From Globodera rostochiensis (taxonomy: Eukaryota; Nematoda; Chromadorea; Rhabditida; Heteroderidae), in the NCBI GenBank assembly GCA_018350325.1, contig JAEVLN010000014.1, positions 770,001 through 834,000 of the forward strand: a stretch of 64,000 nt of DNA, given 5' to 3'. This document shows positions 52,912-64,000 of the stretch, piece after piece. Below the pieces are notes generated by a model, which saw only the letters and a list, made by a program, of their open reading frames with translations, was not told the origin of the DNA and did not search any database. The stretch's first letter is position 1, and every line of letters starts with the position of its first letter. The translations under genes and the position numbers were made by a program.

Positions 52912-55378
52912 TTACAGTGTCATGTAAAGCATGTAACAATAAGCTTTAGAGACAAGAGAATTGATTACAACAGTCGCCACATTTTCCGTTGGGTGTACGC
53001 CATGAATTGGAACCGTCGAAATGGCTGTGGTGAAAACACAATTTGTTTTAAGCCAAGTGGCTTGACGAAACAAGATCAAGTTTCGGTAGCGCGAAGAATT
53101 TTGCAAGTCGCCATGAACTGCCCAGTTAATCTCACGCAAAACGGTTGTCAAATTCTTATTTGCCGAGTGCCAATCACTGAAAATTGATATACGTTATTAA
53201 AATCTTGCTTTTTGTGCTTTATCTTTTTTTTTAAATTGGTGTCAGATAAACCGCAAACGCACTTACCTCATCGCGTTTGTTAGCTCGTTTTCACGTTTTT
53301 TGAACCATACATTTGCACGTCTCGCCCTCGCAATGTCGGATTCGAAATCGAATCTTGTTATGAACAAATGGATGCCGCCACGTATGCCCTCGAGGGTCTT
53401 AAATGGAACTTATAATTACATCAAATTATTTTATTAACTATGCAATTTCTCTCGTTGCTTGTATTGTTGACTGCATAAAATATATTGCCGTCCACTTGGT
53501 CATTCTGCATAATGATAACGCGGTGATGATACCTATTAAGGAAAAATTTAGTTAAACGATTGAGAAGTGCTTAATACAATATGATGAATTGACCCAATTC
53601 TAATCGTTGTATTTGTATAAAAAAGTTCATTCATTACATACACCATATTACTTCTCTGGTCCTCTGGATTCGGCCTCATGCCTGATCGCGTCCGATGTGC
53701 CGTTTATGTCTGTAATGGTCTCGGTCGACTTAGCGAGGAACGTTCTCAGATAATGCTCAGTCAAATGCGGCCACGTCTCAACCTTAAAACCCTTCAAATA
53801 AATTAATTTGAATAAATTTAAAATTATTATAATGACAAATAATTTCATTATTTTTAATTAAGCTATTTTTTACAGTACCAATGAGCTCTTAACCCATTGT
53901 TTGAGCTTCAAAAATATAATTCGGTTGAGGTCAGCAAGTTTAGTGAGCTTGTGGCGCTGCTGCATCAAAGAATTGCTTGTGATGTTTGTGCAGATGCCTT
54001 CCATCAATGACTTAATGAGTGAAATGTTTAAATTTAGCACATTTTAAGAAAATTACCAGTGTTAGAATGTCTTGCTTTATTACTTCTACGTGAACAAAAA
54101 TGGCTTTTCGTTTATAGTTGTTTTTGAGAGCCGTTGTTGTTAAAAGACTATAAAGGGATTAAATTTATCATTTTGTATTATTTTGTACTTAATATTCCCG
54201 AAATTTTTTAGGTATTCCTGAGTCAATTTTGCATTTTCTGTGCCTTTTTCAACTAACTTTTCTTTTAAGCTTTAAAAATGATACTGATTTTACCATTCAT
54301 TGCTTAGAAGAAAATCCCGTGTTATGGGCAGTGCGCTCAGTAAGGCAGAATGGTCCGTGAAGTTTAAGCTTCCCAGCAGACTGTCTGATAAATACAAAAC
54401 TGGTGCATTTTAAGTAATTTAATGAAAACTTAAATTTAACAAGGCATGTAGTATGTATGTATAAGTATACTAATTTTTTTAAAAATTGGAGAATTTCATA
54501 AAATTTGCGGCGTTACCTTGAAATTCTTGAACCTTGTGACTAAAAACATTTACAGACATTCGTAGGAACGCATTGAGTATTACTAAAATAATATTTATAT
54601 TTATTTTGGATAATATATTTCCAATTGTTTATTAATTAGAACTTGATTTGGCTTTTTCCCACTGCGTTGTTTCTTTTTCTTTGTCCAACACAAGCTTTTC
54701 AGCCCTCATTTGGGTCAATGATGTGGAAAAAGCTCGGCTTCATCAGCTCAATGGTCATTTCGACGTGCTATAAAAAGAAAACAAATTGAAATAAAATTTG
54801 ACAAGATATTTGAATAATGAAATATTAATAAAGTCGACACCTCAAGATAAGCAAGGTTAAGCACAAGGTCCACAATCCTTTCAGTCGATTTTTGATGTTG
54901 GATGTCGATCAAATCAAATCGGTGATGGATTGACTGATTTAACAGCTTGATCGCACGAAATTCCGTGGAATCCTCCTGTCGCAAATGAGATTTTATTACA
55001 AGCTAAAATTCCTATTCCCAAGCAAATTTTGTTGAAATTTTTAATTATAATGCCTGTTACAATTAGAAAAGCAGAAAATCACCGGAAAGCCAATTTTTGC
55101 TGAAGTTGCGACCAGAGCTCCAATCGGCCCCATCCCCTTAAGCATTATTGGTATTTTGGTTGCGATTTGCCCAAGTTCCTCCAGGGAATCAAACGGCGGG
55201 GCTGATGCCGTTGCCAATGCATTGGACAAGTCCGTTACATCAGCAAATACTGAATATACAAAACACATTTTAAATATTAAATCATTAAAAGGATGCCTTA
55301 ATTATCAATTAATAAAACATTACTATCAGCAGTTGCAAATGATGCAACACCGAAGAACAGCAGCAGCAGCAGCAGCAT
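52912..55378 (-). CDS. Secreted protein of unknown family, multi-exon
   Basis: Starts with a clear signal peptide, MLLLLLLFFGVASFATAD. Well-supported exons: 55324-55378, 55083-55249, 54841-55002, about 54705-54767, 54517-54582, 54294-54384; further coding blocks continue at about 54190-54270, 54070-54150, 53885-54015, 53650-53790, 53470-53535, 53280-53400 and 52912-53165 (stop). After the signal peptide comes a hydrophobic Gly-rich segment (LKGMGPIGALVATSAKIGF), then EFRAIKLLNQSIHHRFDLIDIQ, which looks helical. The rest has few cysteines and no family I recognise. The join after exon 4 seems to use a GC donor, and one junction near 54270-54293 would need an intron of only 24 bp, so details there are doubtful. 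Low G+C unlike its neighbours, inside a transposon-rich island. A lineage-specific secreted protein is inferred; function is unknown. Confidence 0.6.
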
Positions 55379-55987
55379 GAACGGGTTCTAAAACATTAAT
55401 TTATCAATGGATATGCATAGAGATTCAGCGAGACATTTGTCAAGAGCAGATGCCTCTCGGCCATATGGGACAGTAAATGTTGCACCTCCCCCAAGCAAAA
55501 TTTCTCCAATTAACCCTTCGCCAATAAATTAATAGCGATCGATTAGCATTTAGTATTTGACGGCAGATACCGCTCGGCCATTCAGCGCCAAATGGGACAC
55601 ATGGGACGGACATATGTTGCATTCATCCCACTCATCTCAACAAAATGTTGTGCTTTATGCGCGCACTTTTATTGACTTTATTTTATATTTTGGGGTGTCC
55701 ACAAGACGGAGTCGTAAAGCCAAAGTCAATCCCCCCCCCGAAGACCGCTGAAGCAAATAAAGTGAATACTGTACATATGTATTTCAAACAATATTTATTA
55801 AAATATATTATTTAAACAAAAAAATCATTTTTTTAATTCATTTGAAAAATTTTCCGTTTTCCGTTGTTTTAAATAAATTTTTGCCCATCCCTGGTCGATA
55901 GCGCTCAACCAAAAGAAAACGTTCGACAAACGAAAAATTTCACACATTTGGCCAAGTAAACGCCCGAATCCATTTGGAAATAATCGG
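55379..55987. other. AT-rich intergenic
   Basis: No supportable gene. Contains a CAG run in the signal-peptide exon just left of it and two near-copies of a GCC-ATTTGGGACA-like phrase (about 55460 and 55585). Confidence 0.35.
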
Positions 55988-56137
55988 TCAGCTTGAGCAG
56001 GTTTCCAGAAAGTCCATGAACTGCTCCATGCTGACGCCGAGCCCGTCAAAATTGATCATTCGCTGCTGCTTCTCCTTCAAATGTCCACGCTGAGCATGCG
56101 ATGAATCACCGGAGAGATCTTGACACCCCAAAATACA
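55988..56137 (-). CDS. Hypothetical terminal exon
   Basis: A 150-bp open block with an AG acceptor upstream (CAG before 56137) and a stop at 55988, reading CILGCQDLSGDSSHAQRGHLKEKQ and ending SMEQFMDFLETCSS. Codon use and composition look coding, but I found no convincing upstream exon and know no family. Confidence 0.28.
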   Translation of the reverse strand, partial: CILGCQDLSGDSSHAQRGHLKEKQQRMINFDGLGVSMEQFMDFLETCSS

Positions 56138-56308
56138 CTGAAAATGGGGGGTCATTTTGGGAAAAAATCCCTTAGGGCTCGGAAAAAATTTCTGCAAAAA
56201 ACCTTTATGAGGGATAAATAGCACGCAAAATCATCTACAAAAACCAAAAAGCCGCTAAGCTCTGCGACTTTTCTCCGTTGAGCTACGGGAGGAAGCACAA
56301 CACATGGC

Positions 56309-56390
56309 ACTGACCGTCCATTGGGGGTACTGTAGGCGCAATAATTGCTGAATGTTATATCGGTTACAGTACCCCCAATGGACGGTCAGT
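56309..56390. repeat. Perfect inverted repeat (26-bp arms, 30-bp loop)
   Basis: ACTGACCGTCCATTGGGGGT at 56309 (continuing ACTGTA) pairs fully with 56365-56390 (TACAGTACCCCC..GGTCAGT). It could be a tiny foldback element or a transcribed hairpin. Confidence 0.85.
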
Positions 56391-56677
56391 TGGTTCCGGG
56401 GGATGGAGGTGGAAATCCGGGATCCCCGGCCATTCATTCCCGCTTCCCCGGTTGGCCCGGTCCATCCCCGAGAACGGGGTTGTAGCCTGCGCAGCAAAAA
56501 ATTGAAAATGAAATTCAGAAAAGCACACAAAACAATTAAATTCATTTAAGATAATGTTGATAATTACGTTATTGGCGTAATGATTGATTTTAATAAATAA
56601 TTTTAGACTACCAAAATTTCACATTTAATCAAATGTAAATGCCTTAAATTTAAAGGACAATCAGTGAATGAACGTCA

Positions 56678-59600
56678 ATGGGTTTCTTTAAAAGTGTTCA
56701 GCGTAATAATCGAGGCGGGCATAAAAGGCGCGCCAGCTCAGGACGAGGCGTCGGAGCGTCCGACCAAAAAAAGCCACCCAAAAAGGCAAAATTCGATGGA
56801 CGACAGCGGAAAATTGAAAAGAAAGTGGCGCTGGAAGATGAGGAAATTCCTTCATCATCGGACGGCGAAGACACCGGCGAAGAAGAAGAACAGACACCTT
56901 ACGAGGAGGAGACGGAGCAGTACGAGGAGGACAGCCAGACGTTGGCCTACCGGGAGGCGAAACGGCTATTGGAAAGCCTCAAGGTGTGCGCCATGTCTCT
57001 GAATGCGTTGTTTTTCATTAGATTTTTACTTAATTGTGTAAGAATGCTGGGTTTTTGCATTCTGCCAATTTTATGATGTAGCCAAGCCCGCTTTTGTATA
57101 TATTTTTTCATTTATAATGAAATTTTTAGGTTTTTTTAAATTTCCCCGCGAAACTCCTTAACCTTCTTAATGTTCTCTTAGAGCGAACGCGACGAAGATG
57201 AACAAGAAGCTGACGAGGACGATGTCGGCGAAGGTGCAGCCGACTCGGTGGCGGCCCGTCTTCGCCAGGAGGCGTTGGCGAAGCAGGCCAAACTGCACCG
57301 GGCGGTGGCCATGGGCGTGCGATTTGGCGCGCAAGCGCAGCAGCGAATGGTTACGCATCGTGGCCATCGGCTGGCGCCCGTCTGTGTGTGCTTTTCGGCC
57401 AGCGGTGACGTTTTGGTCAGCTGCTCCAAGGACGGCGCGGTGGTCAAATGTACGTTTAAAGAGTTATTGGAGTTGTCACTTGTACTGACTGGTGCCGTCA
57501 AGAAAATTTTAAAATGTTTTGCTTTTTTGTTACATGAACAAATTAGTAATAAGAATTTTCGATTTTTTGAGTCACTGAAAAACACGATTTTAGGCAACAA
57601 AACCGAGTTTGGGTAAGTCTGACTATATTGAAAACAAAAAAGATTTTGAAAAATTTTGATTGCTTTTTTAGACGACTTCACAAAGCGATGTCGGACTGGC
57701 ACTCTTCGTCCAACAACGTCGACAAAGACTAAGTCAAAGAGCAAGAAGAAGCACGGAGTACAGCCTGGCGATGGCAGTGCTTTGGCGGCGGCGGCGGCAA
57801 CGAGCGATTTTTCACCGGCACTTTGCTGTGCCATTTCGCCCGACGACCAATACTTGGTCACCGGCTCCGTGGACGGTTCTTTGACCTGGACAATTTTTTT
57901 TCTATTTTTTTGTTTGTTTCTTTTTATAGGTGTTGTACGCGTGTGGCGCCTGGACACGCTGGCCCCGGTGAGTGCGCTGGTCGGCCATCGCCGGGCGGTG
58001 ACCGCGCTGCGCTTTCGTTGCCAATGCGCCGCGTTGGAGCTGTTCTCCGCCAGTGTCGACAAATCCATCAAGGTTTTTTTTTGAGCGGCCACGGCAGGAA
58101 AATTCTAAGAAATACTCTTCCAAAAAATAGCAAGAAAATTTTGTTTCCTCTGTAATTTTGGGTTAATTTTTTTATTGTTAACGAAAAAACAAATTCGTAT
58201 ACTTTTGGCATTTTTGTGTTTGAATGTTTATTTTTGAAATTTGGACATTTCTTCACCCTCATGGATAAGCCGGGTGATCAGTGCCAATTTTATATGGCTG
58301 ATCACTGTGCAGAAGTGAGGAAAAGCGAACTGATATTCATTTTTGGTCGATGCCAGTGCAATTTTTTTTGCTTAACAAACAAAAATTTGCATAAATATTG
58401 TCCACAATTTCTATAAACATTTGTTTATATATTTTTTACTATGATTTTGCCATTTTTTGCATTTTAACAAATCAATTTCAGGTGTGGAACCTGGACGAAA
58501 TGGGCATTGTGAACACGCTGTACGGACATCAGGACGGTGTCCAGCAGTTGGACATCCTTCAATGGCCACGGCTGCTCAGCTGTGGCGGAATGGTCAGCAA
58601 TTTTACGAAATTGTATTGTAGAGAACAAAAAATTCTGTCTGTCGGAAATTAAAATCCACAAAAAATCTTTTATTTTTTGCCTTTTTCAGGACAAAACTTG
58701 CCGACTGTTCAAAGTGTTGGAGGACAGCCATTTGGTGTTCAACGGGTTTGCCAGCTGCGTGAGCATTGACTGTGTGGCGTTGATCAACGAAGAGCACTTT
58801 GTGTCCGGCAGTGTTGACGGGTGGACATTTTCTTGCATTTTCCAATATTTTAACAATTTTGATTACATTCATTCCCATTAATTTTTGGTTTTCAATTTTA
58901 TGTCTTTTGGACATTGTAAAATATTGGACACTTTAACTTTAAAATTAATTGTTTTTCTTATGAAATTTTTATCTAAAGCCGTACACAAAAAAATGAGAGT
59001 ATTTTTTAGGCGACGGTAAAAAATAATAAAAATATTTTTGCCTGCACAGCTCCCTCTATGTGTGGACGACGTCGCGCAAAAAACCGGTTTGTGTCCGACG
59101 GAATGCGCACAACGCGGTGGCGGCGATGGCGCCGCACCAAACGGATGCCGGCACTGGCCCGACGCCATCGGCGACCGTCGTCGACGAACAACCTCCAACA
59201 AATCCGCCTGTTGCTGTTGCTGCTGTTCCGTCGTCGTCGTCTTCCTCACAATCAACAGCAGCAGCAGCTGTTGTTGTGCCGTCCTGCACTTCCTCGTCGT
59301 CGTCGGTGGTGCCGTGCCGGTGGATTTGCGCGGTGGCCACGCTGCCGTACACGGATTTGGTGGCCAGCGGAAGCGCTGACGGATGGCTGCGTTTGTGGTG
59401 CATTGGCCAGAACTACAAGTCGGTCGAGCCGGTGGACGCCTTTCATTTGGTGGCTTTTTAAATGTTTTAATTTTTTAAAAATGCGAGCGGAGGGGTCAAC
59501 CAAAGTAACGCAAATTATTTATGGAATAATTTCTTCATATCACTTTATTCCTTTCTAATTTCTTCATTTTTATGTTCCAATTTCCCCTATTTTTTATATT

Positions 59601-61685
59601 CTCGCCAAAAATGTGTGTTGTAATTGGATTAATCGCTGCACAACGATTTTGTCAACGGACGGATTTTCCTCCCCCTCCCCTCTTTTTCTTCCAATTTCTC
59701 TGTGAAGCGCACCGTTTTCGCTCAATCTCCGCCCAATTTTTTTTTTGTTGTCAAAAATCCGTTCATTTTGCTGCTTCCTCTCCCCTTCATTCTGTGCACA
59801 TAAAGAGAAGTCCCCTCTCTCTCATTCCATCAATCCATCAGCTGTTGCTGTTGTTGTTCCCCCTCTGCTGCTGTTTTCTGCCGATGATGTGATCCGAAAA
59901 CAAAAGATCACCATCGTCGTTGACCATTCCATCCATCCATCATGTTCAATTTGTAACACGATGAATGGAAGGAATTGGGAAGTGCTGGAGGGGAAGGTGT
60001 GACACGAAGAAATCGAGCAGCTTTTTTGAGAAGTTTTTGTTTCAAACCCGCATTCCACCTTTTTGTGATTATCATAGCCGGAACATGGCTTGATCAGAGG
60101 GTGTGATCAGTTATAATTGTTGTTAGTGTGTGTTTGTGGACGGACACCGGGCCGCTTTGGTTATGTTCTGGGCGTGTACTCCTTGCTCTCGCGTGATTCA
60201 CATGATCTCTGGTTCATATGGGGACCTTCAAACAATTTTTGTGATCGATCGATTGATGCCCAAGATCAATCACGTACGGAAGAAACAAACACACACACAC
60301 GCATCAAGGGAATTGAGAGAGGCGGCATTTCCGACTTAAAATTCCATCTTTCCCCACCACTCACCCCACACCAATATTTCCTCCCTCCCTCACCCCACCA
60401 TTTCCATTCCATTCCATCGAGCACACACAAATTGAAGACGACGACCCTCAGCCTTCTCCAGCCACACCCACCCACAATTCTTTCTTTCCTCCGATTCAAA
60501 TTCCGGTGATCATCGCTTCGCTATATGCCCATCCGTATCTTCCCCCCCCCCCCTCTTTCCTCATCTGTCTTCTTCTTAATCGTCGTCTTTCTTTTTCACA
60601 CACTCATTAGTAAAATGAGTCATTACGTTTCACATTGCATACCAATACATATTTTGTCTCTTCTTCTTCCCTTAATTTGTCACTTCACACATTTGTTTTG
60701 GTTGAGCCAAAAGGCCTGGAGGAGGCGCGGCGGTATTCACGCTTTCGTGAGCAAAAAGGAAAGAATTCCGATGAGGCAAAAGAAAAAAAGCTTTTTTTCT
60801 TTTTTCTTTCATTTTTACAGTTTATCTTTTAATCAAATATTTTGTACCAAATAAAAGCACACGCCATCTATCAACCAGAGAGTATCATTATCACAATCAC
60901 ACAGTGTCGGCAGTTCTTTTTCATCTTTCCTATTTTTTTAAATGTCAAAAAATTTGATCAATTTTTTAAAATTTAATAAATTTTAAACACCCTTTTTTTG
61001 CAGCCCGGTTTCATCAACGACATCCGTTTTTCGGTAAGATTTTTTTAGATATAATTTGAGGCGCAATAATTTAGCCGACTTACAAAAATTTTTAGATTTC
61101 GAAACACATTTTTTTAGAAACATAATAAAAATTTCCTGTTTGGATTTCGGGGAGGTTACGGTTTAGTTTTTGATTTATCTTGCCTTTTTTTTTTTGTTAA
61201 TTTTTATTTTTTTCATTTTGGAATTGATTCGTTTTTTTCTCCTCTAAATTTTGGGTAAAGACAAAGCCAACCGATTTGTTGGTCACATTGTAACTGATTT
61301 CCCCTCAATTTCTTTTAAAATAATCGAGGGCCGGCCCAGCAGCATGGCTTTTTCCTGAAAATCTCTACTTAAACACATACAGCCCGACGGCCGCTGGGTG
61401 GCATGCGCTGTTGGTCAAGAGCACAAGGCGGGCCGATGGTGGACCCAGCGAGAGGGCGTGCGCAACCGGGTGGTGGTCATTCCACTTGAACTTGAACAAC
61501 AACATGAGCAGCAGCAAAAGCTGTTGATGCCGAATGGGTCGGAGGATGGAGTGCAGCAGCAGCAAGGCCATGCAAATGGTCTTACCGTTGTTGACCACTC
61601 CGATCGCCGAGAACAGCAGCAGCAGGAGCAGCCACTTGAGAACAATGATGTCGATGACGACGACGACGATGAGAAGATTTGCTGA
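56678..61685 (+). CDS. U3 snoRNP WD40 protein RRP9 (U3-55K)
   Basis: Nucleolar WD40 protein bound to U3 snoRNA, needed for 18S rRNA processing. Exons 56678-56983, 57182-57449, 57672-57875, 57930-58072, 58482-58592, 58690-58820, 59050-59449, 61004-61033, 61383-61685 (631 aa; human 475). The N-terminus is basic then acidic (EDEEIPSSSDGEDTGEEEEQ). WD blades: HRLAPVCVCFSASGDVLVSCSKDGAVVK, CCAISPDDQYLVTGSVDG, VVRVWRLDTL, LFSASVDKSIKVWNLDEMGIVNTLYGHQDGV, CGGMDKTCRLFK, ALINEEHFVSGSVDGSLYVWT, ATLPYTDLVASGSADGWLRLWC, and the diagnostic VGQEHKAGRWW before VVVIPL. Extra length comes from a Thr/Pro/Ser/Val-rich insert between blades (about 59120-59300) and a Gln/Asp-rich tail. Intron 8 is 1554 bp, the longest in the window; one exon is only 30 bp. 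Confidence 0.95.
59450..61003 (+). other. Long intron 8 of RRP9
   Basis: 1554 bp, CT-rich in parts (59660-59880, 60340-60620), with poly-C at about 60541-60552. Reading frames inside are low-complexity. No nested gene or snoRNA could be supported by eye. Confidence 0.5.
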
Positions 61686-61958
61686 ATTTTTGGGGTTGAA
61701 GAGAGAAAAGAGAGATGGGTGGTGACTTTTGAATTTTGTTTTCTGTTTTTGTTGTTACAATAATAAATATTCTCTATTGTTGTTGATTTTTGTTTCTAAG
61801 AACATCAAGGTCGATATCTTCCGTTCATTTTGCATTTGTTCATTCATTTTTTTAAAAAATTGGATGTTTTTCTTCTCAGAGGTGCACCTTTCATCAAAAA
61901 TAACCGACAGAAGGCAGGCAGCTGAACAACAACCACCCGCCAAACTCTTTTGACGGCA

Positions 61959-64000
61959 ATGAACCCGCGGGGGAACGTCCTGGTCGTCCATGGTACGTTT
62001 ATGGGAGGGGGGGGGATGGGTTGGGTTCATCTGCTTAGACTTTGGTTTTGTTCCCAAAAACTCAATCATTTTTTGATAATTTATGCAACTTTTAGTTTTT
62101 CAGTTAGCCGATTTTCGACGTTCTTTTCCCACTAAAAACTTTCCACTCTTTTTTCAGTTGTTTCTGCACGCAATTTGCACATTCGGACGCAGAAGGCGTT
62201 GGACGTGTACATCTCGTTGGCCATCTCCGGCAATGGGCCATGGAAGAGCAAAGTGACCACCAACACACTTCGCCTGGATGCGGACAGCAACGCGCGCGGA
62301 GAGTTGCACACATGGGACGAGCACTGCGAATTGTGAGCAAATTTCCGCAACAAAAAGTGTTTAATTTAAAAATAGGACGAATTTTCATTATTTTTTTTAA
62401 CTTTGGATTCGAAGGCCTAAAAATAGAAGAACATTTAATCGATTTGCTAATGATAAATGCGTTTTTTAAATTTGTCAGTCAACTGAACGACATGGACACC
62501 AAACTGGTAGCGCATGTGAACCACAAAACGCTGCTTGGCACCACCGAAACGCTGGGCGAACTCGTGCTGACGCTGGAGGCGATGGCACGCTTTCAGCCGC
62601 CCGTCTGGTTCGCGCTCGCCAAGCCGGGCACGTTGGGAGGGGGGGGGGGGAATTGGACAAATTAAAATATATTTTTTTGAATGTAAATGTAAAAACAGCA
62701 GTTGCAATTGTGCGGTGGTAATTGGATGAATGATTGCAATTTTTTGTTTCACTCCAAAAGTTTGCTGCTGACTCCATCCCCTTTTTAGGCAACGGAAATG
62801 GTGGCGAACGTGGCCAAATCCAGCTGGGCTACCAGTTCACTTCCTCCTCCCCGAACAGTGCGACCACATCACTGGTGGCGGCCAAGTCCGTGTCGAGCAT
62901 GTCGTTGAACAAAATTGAGAAAGGTGCGTGTGTGTGGTTGGTGGTTGGTAAGCCAACAGGAAGGGCGAGGGAAGAGTTGTGTGTGTACTGCTTGGAATTC
63001 TCGATTTATGGATTTGAAAAAACACTCGAGCTTTTTTGTACAACGTATCGAGCCTCGGATAAATCAACTCAAAATTGATTGATTTTAGTCAACAATGAAT
63101 TTAAAAAATACCAAAACTTTATTTTTTATTTTTTGTCTATTTTAACAGAAAAAAAGTTTGATCGTATCCGGCGCAAAATGCAGCAACAATTCAGCCGTCG
63201 CAGCAGCACTAAACGGGCGTCCGTCGTGGACGACGCGCAATCCCTGGCGTCCGTTTCCATCGCCGGCGGCGCCATCAACTACAACAGCGGCAGCCGTTCG
63301 TCGCTGTCCTCCACCACAAATTCGGCTGCGTTGGCTTTTTCGTCGCCGACGCCAAGTGAACAACGCCAACAAAACGGAATTGTACGTTTTAAACAAAATT
63401 TCTGCTCAACATTTTTTCGAGCCGCTCCCCGTTAAAAAATGTGTAAAATTTCAATTTTAGAAACAAAAAGACATTTTACACGAAAAGTGTCCATACACAC
63501 ATCTTTTTTGTTCATTTTTTAGCAATATCTAAAAACTGTTATTTTTCTTCTTTTCAAAATTTTATTAAAAATTGGGAGTTTTAGCCGATCAACAGCAACA
63601 CAAAAGCTGTCGATGGCCACAACCATCATGTTCATTACCGACATCAAGACGACGCTTTTTCCGTCCATTCGTCGGCCACCAACGATTTGGACTCGCACCA
63701 ACAGCAGCAGCAGCTGCAACAACAAAGCAACAGCTCTTTTCGAAGTAGTGAAAAGTCTTAATTTTAAAAGTGTTTACTCACAAAATGTGTGTGATTTTTT
63801 TTTTTGATGTCGTGTTCGGCACCGCGCGTTCGGCACGTTCGGGCGCTGGTGTTGGCACAGTGCCTGTTGTGGCTCCGGTAGCCGTACTCCCTCATCAGCT
63901 GCAGCAGCAGCAGCACCACTCTCCGGCGGCTGAGTTGGCGCTGATCACGCCGGCGGCGCGCGATGCTGACGCGCGGCGGAACTCCGTCGGCGCCCGGTCC
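61959..64000 (+). CDS. Rab11-FIP-like C2-domain protein, 5' part (runs off the window)
   Basis: Probable Rab11 effector in recycling endosome traffic. Exons 61959-61992, 62158-62332, 62479-62627, 62789-62923, 63149-63381, then about 63585-63748 and a last open block from about 63810 to the end. The N-terminal C2 domain reads VLVVHVVSARNLHIR, ALDVYISLAI, WDEHCEFQL, LVAHVNHKTLLGTTETLGE, WFALAKPG, ERGQIQLGYQF; right after it comes KFDRIRRKMQ, as in class I Rab11-FIPs (KFDR/GKLKDKM-type). A Ser-rich then Gln/His-rich segment follows. The C-terminal Rab11-binding helix would lie beyond the window. Intron 3 seems to use a GC donor (CGG|GCACGT) because no GT site gives the right phase. The exon start near 63810 is uncertain. 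Confidence 0.75.

Noticed and set aside
56255..56300. tRNA-like sequence (minus strand TAGCTCAACGG)
   Set aside because: It resembles a D-arm but there is no T-loop, no acceptor stem pairing and no suitable anticodon arm.
59572..60854. Several plus-strand frames within RRP9 intron 8
   Set aside because: CT-rich sequence, no family match, and exons on both sides join in phase.

Overview
The window is nuclear DNA of a nematode. Nearly every gene is cut into short exons by small introns, the proteins read as nematode orthologues (95-residue LSM8 ending in IWIP, CK1-alpha/KIN-19, LET-767-like reductases), and about ten introns start with GC instead of GT. A high share of GC-AG introns is, as far as I recall, a trait of cyst nematodes (Globodera/Heterodera), so a plant-parasitic tylenchid is my best guess. 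That is an inference, not something the sequence proves. No bacterial operon, CRISPR array, rRNA or convincing tRNA was seen.

Layout. 0-0.4 kb: 3' end of a polyubiquitin gene (+). 1.2-3.4 kb: a LET-767/HSD17B12-type reductase, copy A (-). 4.8-7.8 kb: a Gln-rich repeat protein with an RVSF motif, possibly a KNL1-like kinetochore scaffold (-), divergent from an intron-containing histone H2B (8.3 kb, +). 10-19.3 kb (+): Cu/Zn superoxide dismutase, LSM1, UMP-CMP kinase, reductase copy B and mitochondrial ribosomal protein S24. 19.9-22.6 kb: isobutyryl-CoA dehydrogenase (-). 23.4-29.5 kb (-): LSM8, RBBP4/LIN-53 and CAF-1 large subunit, spaced about 250 bp apart like an operon. 30-33.3 kb (+): a broken thymidylate synthase fragment and the intact gene. 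33.1-40.1 kb: a tandem duplication of about 3.47 kb that made two intact PGAM5 genes (-) and left an orphan thymidylate synthase exon and a truncated PLEKHM tail at the junction. 39.9-47.0 kb: a RUN plus Rubicon-homology protein of PLEKHM1 type (-), with a foldback element in one intron. 48.9-51.2 kb: CK1-alpha (+). 51.2-56.7 kb: AT-rich, repeat-rich island with a Mutator-like mini-element and one secreted protein of unknown family (-). 56.7-61.7 kb: U3 snoRNP protein RRP9 (+). 62-64 kb: 5' part of a Rab11-FIP-like C2 protein (+), running off the window.

Functionally this is mostly conserved housekeeping: histone supply and deposition (H2B, CAF-1 p150 and p48), RNA decay and splicing (LSM1, LSM8), ribosome biogenesis (RRP9), nucleotide synthesis (thymidylate synthase, UMP-CMP kinase), mitochondria (S24, PGAM5, ACAD8) and membrane traffic (PLEKHM1-like, Rab11-FIP-like). 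Multi-exon genes are given as one span with exon limits in the text. Exons were chosen from GT/GC..AG sites, reading phase and remembered family sequence, and no transcript data were available.
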